Positions 1 through 9,344 of a stretch of 53,124 bases of DNA are shown here, one piece after another; position 1 is the stretch's first letter; every line of letters starts with the position of its first letter. The stretch is from contig JAJRPM010000014.1 in NCBI GenBank assembly GCA_024280775.1, forward strand, positions 142,477 through 195,600. Direction: 5' to 3'. The stretch comes from Candidatus Zixiibacteriota bacterium (GTDB taxonomy: Bacteria; Zixibacteria; MSB-5A5; GN15; JACZUZ01). The notes under the pieces were generated by a model that was not told the DNA's origin, did not search any database, and worked only from the letters and a program-made list of their open reading frames with translations. A program made the position numbers and the translations under genes.

Positions 1-1191
1 GCGTATTTCGGCTTCGTCGTGTGTGCCACCCAAAGATGCGCGAATGAATTTGCGGTCTAAAGCGCGAGCAATTGATTTACCCAAACTGGTTTTGCCTACC
101 CCTGGAGGGCCGACGAAGCACAGTATTGGTCCGCGAACATTTTGCGAGATTTTCAGAACTGCGAGATGCTCAAGGATTCTGCGCTTGGGTTTTTCGAGGC
201 CGTAGTGATCTTCGTTCAGCAAACGCTCTACTTCATCGAAATTGCCCCGGTCTTTGGTCAAGCTTTCCCAGGGAAGAGCGAAAATCCAATCCAAATAGCC
301 GCGCGCAACCGCCGCTTCGGCGGAGTAGGGATGCATGCGCGATAGTTTGCGCACCTCTTCTTCGGCGCGACTCTTGGCTTCTGCGGGGGCTTTTAGTGAC
401 GCCAGTTTTGTGAATAGCTCATCGACATCCGAGGAAGGATCATCGATTTGTCCAAGTTCTTCCCGAATAGCCTTGAGCTGCTGCTGCAAGTAAGACTCGC
501 GTTGACTTTGAGTTAATGACTCTCGCACTGAGCTGTCTATCTTGCGCTCTAGTTTTAGGATTTCGATTTCCGATGCCAGTAGTTTTGATAGTTCCGCCAG
601 GCGCTTTCTAGGGTCAAATGCTTCGAGCAAGCGCTGCTTGGCGCCCAAACGCACTAATGCTTGCGATGAGATAACATCGGCGAGATGATCTGCGCCTTCG
701 GCCGCTGAGATTGAGCCGATTGCTTCGTCAGGTATGCGGCGGTTCAGACGCACATATTCAGCGAACGCATCCGAGACCGAACGTGAGAGCGCTTCAAGCT
801 TCCGAGAAGGCACAGTCTGAGGCTCTATCGGTTCGATTTTCGCTGAGAAAAACTGAGTGGATTTGCCGAAACTAACTACCTTGGCGCGCACCAGTCCCTC
901 AACAAGCGCCTTGAGAGTTCCATTGGGAAGTTTCATCACTTGCAAAACACGCGCAACAACACCGACAGAATACAAATCACTGCGTTTCGGTTTTTCTTCT
1001 TCGGGGCTTTTTTGGGCGCAGAGAAACACTTGCTTATCGAGCATCATCGCTTCCTGCAGGGCATTGATTGTGAATTGACGCCCGATTAAAAGCGGGTAAA
1101 TTGTATAGGGGAAAATCACCATGTCTCTCAGAGGGAGCGCTGGCAATTTTGTGCGAATCACTATCTCTTCATCTTTGCGAATAATCTTCAT
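1..1191 (-). CDS. lon: Lon ATP-dependent protease, N-terminal 397 residues (cut by window edge)
   Basis: ATP-dependent serine protease of the cytoplasm that degrades misfolded and regulatory proteins. The minus-strand reading from the ATG at 1191 begins MKIIRKDEEIVIRTKLPALP, a typical LON substrate-binding (LAN) domain that includes the PLRDMVIFP motif. A coiled-coil segment follows, with the ESLTQSQRESYLQQQLKAI region and a PSSDVDELFTKLA stretch. The AAA+ Walker A GPPGVGKTS starts near residue 361, close to its place in E. coli Lon. The frame runs open to base 1, ending in GGTHDEAEIR, so Walker B and the Ser-Lys protease domain lie outside. It is the furthest downstream of a run of minus-strand genes. 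The next gene upstream, the small secreted protein, ends 72 bases before this start. The family assignment is secure; completeness beyond the edge cannot be judged. Confidence 0.97.
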   Translation of the reverse strand, partial: MKIIRKDEEIVIRTKLPALPLRDMVIFPYTIYPLLIGRQFTINALQEAMMLDKQVFLCAQKSPEEEKPKRSDLYSVGVVARVLQVMKLPNGTLKALVEGLVRAKVVSFGKSTQFFSAKIEPIEPQTVPSRKLEALSRSVSDAFAEYVRLNRRIPDEAIGSISAAEGADHLADVISSQALVRLGAKQRLLEAFDPRKRLAELSKLLASEIEILKLERKIDSSVRESLTQSQRESYLQQQLKAIREELGQIDDPSSDVDELFTKLASLKAPAEAKSRAEEEVRKLSRMHPYSAEAAVARGYLDWIFALPWESLTKDRGNFDEVERLLNEDHYGLEKPKRRILEHLAVLKISQNVRGPILCFVGPPGVGKTSLGKSIARALDRKFIRASLGGTHDEAEIR

Positions 1192-1263
1192 ATTAGCGTG
1201 TGCCACGCCTTTCGTTGCTTCTTCTTGGACTACTTGTTATTACTGTAATAAGTGCGTTTTCAG

Positions 1264-1863
1264 TCACTTTGTGTCTTTATCACTCGATATTACTTCGAAT
1301 GAATTGAGGATGTTCAACATCAGGGTAGAGTCACCTTCGAGGTATAGAGGTCTTTTGATAGAGACGTGAAAGAAGCGCCCCCCATCGATTTGGAACATGT
1401 CATAGTGACGCTCGTTTATCTCTACATTGTATGAAGTCATAATTGTATGAGTAGACCAATTGCGATTGTCTTCATTCCACACTTTGAGTTTACCTATATC
1501 CAAGGTTGTGTCTTGAGTATAAAAGTACCACCAAAGGTCTCGGTATTCCTGCGGTGTTTTTTCGAGGTCGGTGAATAGCGTATCGGTGGAAACCTTTACG
1601 ACCATACGTCGCTTGGGATTGCCAGCTATCACCAAGGTTTTCTCCTCAGGCTGACTGTCGTAAGTAGGTTCGAAACCAGCAAGGTCAATTTTGACTTTTA
1701 GGTCTGAGCGCGGCACATCAAATACTTGCCCTTTTTCAAACGGCACACTTAGAGTTAAGCTATCTGGGCTTTGCGCTTCTACCGCTGCAAAAAACAGCGA
1801 GGCTATCGCGACTATCAAAGCTGACATCAGGGAGAGTTTTTGGAATCTGCGCTTGTTCTTCAT
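1264..1863 (-). CDS. Secreted protein of unknown function, paralogue of the upstream gene
   Basis: 199 residues beginning with a basic n-region and a hydrophobic stretch (LSLMSALIVAIASLFFAAVEAQ), a likely Sec signal peptide cleaved after about residue 30. The mature part is about 165 residues of mixed beta/alpha character, with no motif I can name. Its start codon overlaps the stop of the upstream gene by four bases (ATGA), so the two are translationally coupled. Both proteins share a KxxLAGF motif near the N-terminus and an RH[FY] ... ILxxFE[IV] pattern near the C-terminus, so I infer an old tandem duplication. The pattern loosely recalls PsbP/Mog1-like fatty-acid or cofactor-binding folds, but that is a guess. 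Likely periplasmic. Confidence 0.8.
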   Translation of the reverse strand: MKNKRRFQKLSLMSALIVAIASLFFAAVEAQSPDSLTLSVPFEKGQVFDVPRSDLKVKIDLAGFEPTYDSQPEEKTLVIAGNPKRRMVVKVSTDTLFTDLEKTPQEYRDLWWYFYTQDTTLDIGKLKVWNEDNRNWSTHTIMTSYNVEINERHYDMFQIDGGRFFHVSIKRPLYLEGDSTLMLNILNSFEVISSDKDTK

Positions 1864-2603
1864 GGTTTCTTAATAATCTTGGGTTTTACGGGTTGGACTT
1901 TTTTCCGTTCAAAGTTTTCGGTTATCTCAAAAGTCTTGAGAATATCGGTAAAGACAGCTGGGGTTGTCAATTGGTATTCGGTCTTTGAAAGATGTATGTC
2001 AATCCATGAATCCCGATAGGCTGTAATTGCGTTGAAATGCCGTCTCACTAATGTAGAGTCAAACATTTGCCCTGGATTATTCGGATCCGGCTGGGGCCAT
2101 ACTTCAATACGGTCATAGGATATAGTCTCAAACCCGAGCATGGAGCTTCGAGAGAGGTCGCTAATGGCTAGGGACGTGTCATCTTTCAAGGACTTGAAAA
2201 GGCGACCAGCATAGAACTTGGCGGTGGTTATCGTATCGGCTTTGGCGAAGCTGTTTATGTACAAATGCGCTAGAGTAAGACCGACAGAATCCTCGCGCAC
2301 ACCAAAACCAACAATTGTCCTTCCGGCAACACTCTTGCTGAGGTTGACAAATCCGGCTAGATTCAGCTTGAACCCCCAGGCCAGATTCGGTTGATAGAAT
2401 ACTTCACTGCCCGAAAACTGGCCGGGAGGCACAGCCGGACTTCCCTTAAAAGTAACTACCGGCGCGACTTCCGCCTTTTCTGGTTTGGTTTCCGGGAGCA
2501 GATTTCCTTCCTGAGCGAAAGATAATTGTGGCAACAGGAGTATAGCGAGAAATGCGAACCTGCCGAATTTTGAAGTGGTGCGGAGAGTTTGAGGGATTTT
2601 CAT
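1860..2603 (-). CDS. Secreted protein of unknown function, first gene of a two-gene paralogous operon
   Basis: 247 residues. The N-terminus (KFGRFAFLAILLLPQLSFAQ) is a clear signal peptide with cleavage expected after AQ near residue 31. A short Pro/Glu/Lys-rich linker follows, then a globular part containing FKLNLAGF near residue 78 and a C-terminal ILKTFEITENFE segment. A basic tail (KPKIIKKP) ends the protein. The LAGF and ILKTFEI positions match KIDLAGF and ILNSFEV of the next gene, whose start overlaps this stop by four bases. No membrane segment beyond the signal peptide is visible. The function is unknown; a periplasmic or surface location is the only supported statement. Confidence 0.8.
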   Translation of the reverse strand: MKIPQTLRTTSKFGRFAFLAILLLPQLSFAQEGNLLPETKPEKAEVAPVVTFKGSPAVPPGQFSGSEVFYQPNLAWGFKLNLAGFVNLSKSVAGRTIVGFGVREDSVGLTLAHLYINSFAKADTITTAKFYAGRLFKSLKDDTSLAISDLSRSSMLGFETISYDRIEVWPQPDPNNPGQMFDSTLVRRHFNAITAYRDSWIDIHLSKTEYQLTTPAVFTDILKTFEITENFERKKVQPVKPKIIKKP

Positions 2604-2869
2604 TTTACTTGAACCATCTTGACCGTGCTTGAGGTGGCTGTGGATTGATGGCGGCAGAATCAGAGAATCATTGTCTTTGAGATTCTACCCGGCCCTTTTG
2701 CCGAGCTTCCCATCATACGATTACTATTATACAACTATTCTGTCGCTCTGACGAGGGCTGATTCGTGGTTTCGCTATCGGAATACAATAATATACGAACA
2801 GATTTAGCAACAGCTAACTTCGGCGCCTAAAGCTATGTAACGCAGGGGCTTACTAACTGGCTACGAGGA

Positions 2870-5350
2870 TTAACCTACGATTTTCAGTTTGGCGTATTTG
2901 GCAATCAAGGTTTTTTTGCCTACTCCGGAAAAATGGGCCACTATTCGCATGTTTTCGCCGCGTCCTTCAACAGTTATTACTTTGCCGCGACCGAAGACAC
3001 GATGCTGGACAATTCGTCCAGGGCGAACCATTTCTTCTTCTTCGTATTCGTATTGGATACCGGTATTGGCCTTTGACTTGGCGGTGGAGACTGACTGTGA
3101 GCTGTCGCTCCATCCTCCGCCATTGGAGCCAGCGCCATTGAAACTTGTCCCCCCGCTCATTGAACCTGTTGCGTCACGAACATAGGTGCGCTTATCGAGA
3201 GTATCTAACAGCTCAGAATCAATTTCGGAGATGAAGCGTGAAGGTGAACCACCGACACTACCGTAGCGAAAACGATTCTGCGCCGCCGAGAGTGTAAGTT
3301 TTTGTTTGGCGCGAGTGGCGGCGACATAGAACAAGCGCCGCTCTTCCTCCATCTCACCGGGGTCATCCATGGCTTTGTTCAAAGGAAACAGACCCTCTTC
3401 AAGGCCAACAATATAGACCGCTTCAAACTCCAACCCCTTGGCGGCATGGATAGTCATCAGGGTCAGCTTCTCCACTACATCTTTGTAGGCGTCGGCGTTA
3501 GTATATAGTGACACCTGCTCTAAGAAGGCGCTCAACGATGAGTCAGCTGAACGTGAGGTAAACTCTACCGCCGCTGAGACTAGCTCGTCAACATTATCTA
3601 TTCTCGAACGCGCTTTGATTTCGTCTTCGGCGTCTTTCTTGATTTCCTTCTCAATTCCTATAGCTAAGATAAGGTCTTGAATCAAGGTGTCTACTTGTTC
3701 GCCGTGCGAGGTGATTGATTCGTCAGTGTTTTCTGCTTGCTTAGTTTCTACAGCATCAACCGTTGCTTCAGCATTTTCTGCGGTTTCACTATCAGAGAAA
3801 TTCATTTCAATGTGCGCGCTTGGCTGTGTCTCTAGCAGTGTCTCTGGCTGTGAGTCTTGTTGTGCGCCCGATTGAATCTCAGTGTCAGAGACCGTTGCAT
3901 CTGGCAAGACTGCATCAGAGTAAGAATCTGCGCGGCTCTTGAATTCCTCGATTAGTGTCAGCAGGGCGCTAAGTGAATTCAAGGGACGGGCATTAAGAGT
4001 GTCAGTTAATGTTCCGGCGGCTATCTCTTCTTTTGCGGTTGCGAACAGTGACTTGCCGCGCGAGCTGGCCATCAGTTGCAGTTTCGCTAGTGACGAGGCT
4101 CCGAAACCGCGTTTGGGATAACCGATGGCTCTTTCGAAAGCTATATCGTCATTGGGGTTTGAGATTAGTTTCAGGTATGCAATAAGGTCTCTTATTTCTT
4201 TTAGCTGATAGAAACCTTTACTGCCTATCACCTGATAGGCGATTTTGCGTTGAATCAACGCATTTTCAATTGCTCTTGATTGCGCGATTGTGCGGTAGAG
4301 TATCACCATATCTTTGAGTGAACATTTTGATGTTCTATCGACAATAGAGCCGGTGATTAACGACGCCTCAGTCTCGGGAGTATCGGATATGAGCAAAGTT
4401 ACTAATTCGGCGCCTGCGACATTGGCGTGCAGTTTTTTCTCTTTGCGATTCTTATTGTTGGAAATCACCGAGCTGGCGGCATTGAGAATAATTTGCGTGG
4501 AGCGATAGTTCTCATTGAGCGTTACAACTTTGGCTCCGGGGAAGTCACGTTCGAAATCCCGGATATTGCGGATATCAGCGCCGCGCCAGCCATAGATTGA
4601 CTGATCCTCATCACCAACAACACAGATGTTATTGTGTTCACCGGTTAGGCCTCTCAACAGGAGGTATTGCGAGTGGTTGGTGTCTTGATATTCATCCACC
4701 ATCAAATAACGGAAACGACTACGATATTTCTCACGGACATCTTCGTGTCCTTGGAGTAGCAGGACACTGTGCAGAATCAAATCATCGAAATCCATGGCCC
4801 CAATGATGCGCATGCGCCGGTCATAGAGCGAGTATACCTGGGCGGTGCGGGTTTCGAAGTATCCACTGGCGCGCTCGGCAAAATCCTGCGCGGTCATCAG
4901 GCCGTTCTTGGCATTTGAGATTGTCGCTCGCAAAGAATTTGGAGTGAATTGATTGCCGGAAAAATTGAGTTCTTCGAGACAGCGCTTCAGTAGAGTCTTG
5001 CTGTCGTCGGTGTCATGTATTACGAAATTCCGCGGGAAACCGATTCTTTCGCATTCTCTACGAAGCAAACGCGCGCAGAATGCATGGAAAGTTGAGATGG
5101 TGAGCGCCTGCGGTGAGGTTCCGAGCATTGATGCAACGCGTTCGGCCATTTCAGAGGCGGCTTTGTTGGTAAAAGTTACCGCTAGAATCTCGCTCGGTTT
5201 GGCCATCCGCTCAGAGAGAATATGCGCCACGCGGGTGGTCAACACACTGGTTTTGCCTGAGCCGGCTCCAGCAACAATCAACAGCGGGCCTTCAGTGGTA
5301 GTGACTGCCTCCAGCTGGGCGGGGTTTAACTTCTCTGTTAGTCGATTCAT
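2870..5350 (-). CDS. uvrD: UvrD/PcrA-type superfamily 1A DNA helicase with an acidic insertion
   Basis: 826-residue 3'-5' DNA helicase of nucleotide-excision and mismatch repair, which also clears RNA polymerase and recombinases. Visible motifs, by residue: Walker A GAGSGKT (28-34), Ia TFTNKAASEM (59-68), Walker B DEYQDTN (219-225), III VVGDEDQSIYGWRGA (244-258), IV NENYRS (279-284), V TIHAAKGLEFEAVY (633-646), VI EERRLFYVAATRA (669-681). The C-terminal 50 residues (GRIVQHRVFGRGKVITVEG...) form the Tudor-like tail that PcrA uses to contact RNA polymerase. Between about residues 478 and 552 there is an extra low-complexity segment rich in Glu, Thr, Gln and Ser that ordinary UvrD/PcrA proteins lack. 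A Gly/Ser linker (728-763) precedes the Tudor tail. Whether to call it uvrD or pcrA is a naming choice. Confidence 0.95.
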   Translation of the reverse strand: MNRLTEKLNPAQLEAVTTTEGPLLIVAGAGSGKTSVLTTRVAHILSERMAKPSEILAVTFTNKAASEMAERVASMLGTSPQALTISTFHAFCARLLRRECERIGFPRNFVIHDTDDSKTLLKRCLEELNFSGNQFTPNSLRATISNAKNGLMTAQDFAERASGYFETRTAQVYSLYDRRMRIIGAMDFDDLILHSVLLLQGHEDVREKYRSRFRYLMVDEYQDTNHSQYLLLRGLTGEHNNICVVGDEDQSIYGWRGADIRNIRDFERDFPGAKVVTLNENYRSTQIILNAASSVISNNKNRKEKKLHANVAGAELVTLLISDTPETEASLITGSIVDRTSKCSLKDMVILYRTIAQSRAIENALIQRKIAYQVIGSKGFYQLKEIRDLIAYLKLISNPNDDIAFERAIGYPKRGFGASSLAKLQLMASSRGKSLFATAKEEIAAGTLTDTLNARPLNSLSALLTLIEEFKSRADSYSDAVLPDATVSDTEIQSGAQQDSQPETLLETQPSAHIEMNFSDSETAENAEATVDAVETKQAENTDESITSHGEQVDTLIQDLILAIGIEKEIKKDAEDEIKARSRIDNVDELVSAAVEFTSRSADSSLSAFLEQVSLYTNADAYKDVVEKLTLMTIHAAKGLEFEAVYIVGLEEGLFPLNKAMDDPGEMEEERRLFYVAATRAKQKLTLSAAQNRFRYGSVGGSPSRFISEIDSELLDTLDKRTYVRDATGSMSGGTSFNGAGSNGGGWSDSSQSVSTAKSKANTGIQYEYEEEEMVRPGRIVQHRVFGRGKVITVEGRGENMRIVAHFSGVGKKTLIAKYAKLKIVG

Positions 5351-5442
5351 CGGATGAGTATAGCGCTTTGATTAGCTAAAGAGAATACGCACGCAACATA
5401 AGAGCGCTTGTTTGTTTAGTTATTTGGCTTCGAGTTTGGCTT

Positions 5443-5925
5443 TTAGTTTGGCAGCGTGTTAGCGCTTTGGTGAATATGTAACGGTGGCCATTCGTTGGCC
5501 GTCTCTTGCAGTCCCTTATCAGAGCTGTTTACATCCACTGCCATGAACGTGTCGATATCGAGCGCCGGAAAGGTCAATCTCACATGCTTCCTCAGCCAGG
5601 GAGCGCTTAGATTCATGGGGATCTGGTAGTTTAGTATTCCGGTGAATGTCCCTTGCTCATCGCCATAGAAGATGACAGTGTCATCATAGAGACCATCGAC
5701 TTCTTTGTCATATATGACGAACCCGGCAACCTCTGAGAGGTCAGCGCTAGAAGTATCTGCGCTGGCGGAGTCTGATGCAATCAGAATCGAACCGGAGAAA
5801 ACTGTGACTCGTTCATTGGAAAACGAACACGATGCCAGAGCCAACGCTTGAAAAAATATCGCCACAAGAAAAAGCGCTTTGTGCAGTTGAGCAATTGACC
5901 TCAGGCGACAGTCACCTTCTTGCAC
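5443..5925 (-). CDS. Small lipoprotein of unknown function
   Basis: 160 residues from a GTG start, or slightly fewer if translation begins further in. The hydrophobic run [17 protein letters not shown] ends in a lipobox (LASC, Cys at residue 33), so lipid attachment and membrane anchoring are expected. The mature part is acidic, with a Ser/Ala/Asp-rich linker ([18 protein letters not shown]) followed by a small predicted beta domain. The frame overlaps the last 25 bases of the aldolase gene, which suggests co-transcription and perhaps translational coupling, although there is no obvious functional link. I do not recognise the family. The start codon is the weakest part of the call; the lipobox and frame are convincing. 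Confidence 0.7.
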   Translation of the reverse strand: MQEGDCRLRSIAQLHKALFLVAIFFQALALASCSFSNERVTVFSGSILIASDSASADTSSADLSEVAGFVIYDKEVDGLYDDTVIFYGDEQGTFTGILNYQIPMNLSAPWLRKHVRLTFPALDIDTFMAVDVNSSDKGLQETANEWPPLHIHQSANTLPN

Positions 5926-6950
5926 AAATAGACATCCTGAATCGCATGCAGTAATTCCACGCCCTCTTTCAATGGCTTTTGGAAAGCCTTACGGCCGGAG
6001 ATTAAGCCTGAGCCCCCGGCGCGTTTGTTGATAACTGCGGTGGTGACCGCCTGCGCTAAATCGTCTGCGCCTACGCTGGCGCCACCGGAGTTTATCAAAC
6101 CGGCTTTGCCCATATAGCAATTGGCAACCTGATAACGACACAGATCAATTGGGTGGTCACTGGCTAGATCGTCGTACATTTTGGGATGTGTCTTACCGAA
6201 TTTCACCGCGCCGAAGCCGCCGTTGTTCTCTGGTAGTTTCTGTTTGATAATATCCGCCTGAATTGTCACACCCAAGTGGTTGGCCTGACCGGTAAGATCG
6301 GCGGCCACATGATAGTCTTTGTCAGCTTTGAAAGCATCATTGCGCACATAACACCACAGAACAGTGAACATGCCGAGTTCATGAGCTTCGCTAAAGAGCT
6401 CTGAGATTTCCTGGATTTGCCGGGTGGACTGGTCTGAGCCATAGTAAATAGTAGCGCCAACTCCAACTGCCCCCATATCGAATGCGTTCTTTATTGATGC
6501 AAACGGAATCTGATCGAATTTAGTGGGATAGGTAAGCAACTCATTATGGTTGAGTTTCAGAATGAAGGGAATCTTGTGCGCGTACTTACGCGCGACCATG
6601 CCCAGAACACCGTAGGTGGAAGCCACTGCGTTGCAACCTCCCTCAAGAGCTAACTCAACGATTTTCGCCGGATCAAAGTAATCCGGGTTGGGAGCGAAAG
6701 ATGCGCCAGCAGTATGTTCTATTCCCTGATCAACAGGAAGGATTGAAACATAGCCGGTTCCCGCCAGACGACCGGTACCATATAACGTTTGTAATGCGCG
6801 TAGAGTGCGCGGGGTTCTATCGCTGTCAGCCAGGACACGGTCTACGAAATCCGCTCCGGGTAATGCAAGTCTATCACGTGAAATTTTGGCGTCGCTAAAT
6901 GTCAGCAGATCTTTCTGATCGCCGAGTAAGGATTCTATTTTGGCGTACAT
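5901..6950 (-). CDS. fbaB: Class I fructose-bisphosphate aldolase, FbaB/DhnA type
   Basis: 349 residues, about the length of E. coli FbaB. Catalyses reversible cleavage of fructose-1,6-bisphosphate to dihydroxyacetone phosphate and glyceraldehyde-3-phosphate by a Schiff-base mechanism, in glycolysis and gluconeogenesis. Nearly the whole second half follows the FbaB pattern from memory: [20 protein letters not shown] (71-90), [23 protein letters not shown] (Lys236 is the expected Schiff-base lysine), [57 protein letters not shown]. The C-terminus VTVA is also shared. Cytoplasmic. The next gene, a lipoprotein, overlaps its end. The start at 6950 gives the expected N-terminal helix. Confidence 0.95.
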   Translation of the reverse strand: MYAKIESLLGDQKDLLTFSDAKISRDRLALPGADFVDRVLADSDRTPRTLRALQTLYGTGRLAGTGYVSILPVDQGIEHTAGASFAPNPDYFDPAKIVELALEGGCNAVASTYGVLGMVARKYAHKIPFILKLNHNELLTYPTKFDQIPFASIKNAFDMGAVGVGATIYYGSDQSTRQIQEISELFSEAHELGMFTVLWCYVRNDAFKADKDYHVAADLTGQANHLGVTIQADIIKQKLPENNGGFGAVKFGKTHPKMYDDLASDHPIDLCRYQVANCYMGKAGLINSGGASVGADDLAQAVTTAVINKRAGGSGLISGRKAFQKPLKEGVELLHAIQDVYLCKKVTVA

Positions 6951-7078
6951 CTGTAGTTCAACTCTGTTTATTGAGGTTTTGGTCTTTTCTATTTCATGCG
7001 CTCATATTATCCGGCGCAACCTTAGTCTACAATGATTCAGCAAAAAACACAAAAGCCAAAAGAATAGGGCGGCAATAG

Positions 7079-7113
7079 AAAAAGGCTCCCAACCCGAGAA
7101 CAGGTTGGGAGCC
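7079..7113 (-). terminator. Rho-independent terminator of the PEP-CTERM gene
   Basis: A perfect 11-bp stem (GGCTCCCAACC at 7084-7094 pairing with 7103-7113) encloses an 8-base loop. Read on the minus strand it is followed directly by five T. It lies 57 bases beyond the stop of the acidic PEP-CTERM gene and separates it from fbaB. Confidence 0.85.
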
Positions 7114-7169
7114 GTAAGAGTCACTTTTTCAGTAATTCAGATACCGAAATAGTCTTTGTTATATCACAC

Positions 7170-7655
7170 CTAGCCGAGGCGGCTCTTCAGAAAAACGATT
7201 CCAGCAAGCCCAAGAGACATCAGAATAGCAGTAGTCGGCTCCGGGACAGGTGAAGTGTTGCCGTCGTCTCCGTCGTGACCGTCATAGTCATTTCCATAAC
7301 CACCATTGTCATCGCAGTCATCTCCGTAGTCGCCGTCGCCCTCATGACCCTCTCCACAGTCATCCCAGTCATCCCAACCGTCTTCATCGTCATAATCATC
7401 CCAACCGTCCTCAGAATGCTCATTACCGTAACTTCCAGGTGACAGCCAGGGCGAAGAACCGTCTTGATCGTGGGTACCCTGATTTGAGCCGAAAACATAG
7501 TATCCATTTCCGGAATGGTGGAGACTGTTCCCCTCGGAAGTAATCGGTAGCGTTGGTAGGGCGAGAGCCTTTTCGCTGAGCGCCAAGGGGGAAAGCATCA
7601 GGGCCAATATGAGAGCCGGGATTAGGCTTCGGAATTGTTTGCGTATGTCTGGCAT
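7170..7655 (-). CDS. Acidic Asp/Gly-rich PEP-CTERM protein
   Basis: 161 residues. The signal peptide is RKQFRSLIPALILALMLSPLALS. The middle (about 60-135) is a low-complexity run of Asp, Gly, Glu, Trp, Tyr and Asn with many WDD, YDD and DGD units and two lone Cys. The C-terminus has the PEP-CTERM sorting signal: a VPEPTT box, a hydrophobic segment (AILMSLGLAGIVFL) and a short basic end KSRLG. In known systems this tail is recognised by an exosortase (EpsH family), which cuts it and delivers the protein to the surface or the exopolysaccharide matrix; no exosortase lies in this window. The acidic region suggests divalent-cation binding (inference). AGGAG ten bases before the ATG acts as ribosome-binding site, and a strong terminator follows, so it is a monocistronic unit. 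Confidence 0.85.
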   Translation of the reverse strand: MPDIRKQFRSLIPALILALMLSPLALSEKALALPTLPITSEGNSLHHSGNGYYVFGSNQGTHDQDGSSPWLSPGSYGNEHSEDGWDDYDDEDGWDDWDDCGEGHEGDGDYGDDCDDNGGYGNDYDGHDGDDGNTSPVPEPTTAILMSLGLAGIVFLKSRLG

Positions 7656-8012
7656 ATTGCCTGTTCTCCTAGTGTGAGGATAATTGAACGTTTAACTATA
7701 TCTTGCTGAGAATCCAAGGCCAATAGGCCGCCCACCAAATGTGGTAGATTCACTCACAGCTCAATAGAGCAACTCCGGGGCCGAAAAAGGAGATTGGGCG
7801 CGCCGGATACTTAACCGTTTGTATTGCAGTTAGATAGCTACCGGAAGGTATTGCTTCAAATGCCGAAAGACAGCCTTGAAAGTGATTATGTAATTAGCGT
7901 GTGGAGATGTTTGCTGTAACTAGGCAGAAACTTGCAGGGCACGATAATATCGTGCACGCATAACGCTAAGAGAAATGAAATACAGTAAATACAGTTTTGG
8001 GCTGATACCGTA
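7656..8012. other. 357-bp intergenic region between clpX and the PEP-CTERM gene
   Basis: No open frame here looks like a gene. It must hold the clpX transcript end and the promoter of the PEP-CTERM gene. A 7-bp stem with a 3-base loop (GCACGAT AAT ATCGTGC, 7939-7955) could be an operator or a weak hairpin but lacks a T-run. I looked for a sigma-54 element, because PEP-CTERM genes are often sigma-54 dependent, and found no convincing GG-N10-GC box. Confidence 0.5.
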
Positions 8013-9320
8013 TCAGGCGCTCTTTTTCTTGGGCTTGGACTTGATGTACTGCGGCTGGCCCTTGCCTCGAATCACATCGGCGGTGACGATAATCTCATCG
8101 ACGTTTTCCATTGAAGGAGCCTCGTACATAATCTCCAGCATGGCCTTTTCGAAAACCGAGCGTAAGGCACGCGCGCCAGTCTTTCGTTTCTTGGCCTCAG
8201 CTACAGCTTCGCGAAGCGCCTCGGGATCAAATGAGAGACGAATCCCATCCAGTTCCAGCATTCGCACATACTGCTTGACAATTGCATTCCTCGGCTCGGT
8301 AAGAATTGACATTAGAGCTTTTTCATCGAGAGCATTTAGCGGAGAGATTACCGGCAAGCGACCGATTAACTCCGGGATGAGTCCGTATTCAAGTAAATCA
8401 GCTGGCATCACGTAGCTCATGATATCGGTCGAGTTCACATCGATTGATTTACGATTCACTTCAAAACCGAGGCGCTTGTTGCCTTCGCGTCTGGCGATGA
8501 TTTTGTCTAGCCCATCAAATGCTCCACCGCAAATAAAGAGGATATTCGAGGTGTCAATTTGGACGAAAGCCTGCTCGGGATGTTTGCGTCCGCCCTTGGG
8601 CGGGATATTGGCAACTGTGCCTTCAAGAATCTTCAAGAGTCCCTGCTGTACGCCCTCGCCGGAAACATCGCGAGTGATTGACGGATTTCCGTCGGTGCGT
8701 GATATCTTATCGATTTCATCTACATAGATGATTCCGCGCTCAGTGGCGGCCGCGTCGAAGTCTGCGGCTTGATACAAACGAACTAGAATATTCTCTACAT
8801 CCTCACCCACATATCCCGCCTCGGTCAGGACAGTTGCATCAGCGATACAGAATGGAACCCGAAGGAATTTAGCCAAGGTGCGCGCTAGAAGCGTCTTTCC
8901 GGTTCCGGTTGGCCCCATTAAGAGGATGTTGGATTTTTCCAAATCCACATCACTGTTCGCCCCGGCGCCTTTGCGCTCTGACGGCGAGGTTTTCTTATTT
9001 ACCAGATGATTTATGCGTTTGTAATGATTGTATACTGCAACTGCCACTGAGCGTTTGGCGAATTCCTGGCCTATTACATAGGTATCAAGATGCGCCTTTA
9101 TCTCCTCGGGGATAGGAATATCAACTAGCTCGGCCGGCAAATCCGCATCAGCTGAGGATTTCAGGATATCTGAGCACAGCCCTACACATTCATTACAAAT
9201 GTAGGCTTCATGCCCGGCAAAAAGACGCTTTACCTGCGCGCCGGGTTTGCCGCAAAATGAGCAACGTTGGGTAAGTTGAGTGTTTTCCGGTGGTTCACCG
9301 GAGTTTTTGTCACGAGCCAC
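8013..9320 (-). CDS. clpX: ClpX, AAA+ unfoldase subunit of the ClpXP protease
   Basis: 435 residues. Hexameric ATPase that recognises tagged or unstructured substrates and threads them into ClpP. The N-terminal C4 zinc-binding domain has Cys20, Cys23, Cys42 and Cys45. Walker A GPTGTGKT is at 136-143, the GYVGED pore loop near 169-174, Walker [12 protein letters not shown] ends near 206, and the sensor/RPV region includes [12 protein letters not shown]. The sensor-2 arginine lies in [10 protein letters not shown]. The IGF-type ClpP-binding loop is not the canonical tripeptide: the stretch [17 protein letters not shown] carries LGF in its place. It lies 88 bases downstream of clpP on the same strand, the standard tig-clpP-clpX order. 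Cytoplasmic. Confident call. Confidence 0.97.
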   Translation of the reverse strand: MARDKNSGEPPENTQLTQRCSFCGKPGAQVKRLFAGHEAYICNECVGLCSDILKSSADADLPAELVDIPIPEEIKAHLDTYVIGQEFAKRSVAVAVYNHYKRINHLVNKKTSPSERKGAGANSDVDLEKSNILLMGPTGTGKTLLARTLAKFLRVPFCIADATVLTEAGYVGEDVENILVRLYQAADFDAAATERGIIYVDEIDKISRTDGNPSITRDVSGEGVQQGLLKILEGTVANIPPKGGRKHPEQAFVQIDTSNILFICGGAFDGLDKIIARREGNKRLGFEVNRKSIDVNSTDIMSYVMPADLLEYGLIPELIGRLPVISPLNALDEKALMSILTEPRNAIVKQYVRMLELDGIRLSFDPEALREAVAEAKKRKTGARALRSVFEKAMLEIMYEAPSMENVDEIIVTADVIRGKGQPQYIKSKPKKKSA

Positions 9321-9344
9321 TGCAGAATCCTATTCTGTTTGTAT

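Noticed and set aside
7220-7543. Open frames in both other strands or frames across the PEP-CTERM gene
   Set aside because: They are shadows of the Asp-codon-rich low-complexity region; the translated His/Arg-rich or Met/Thr-rich sequences have no protein features.
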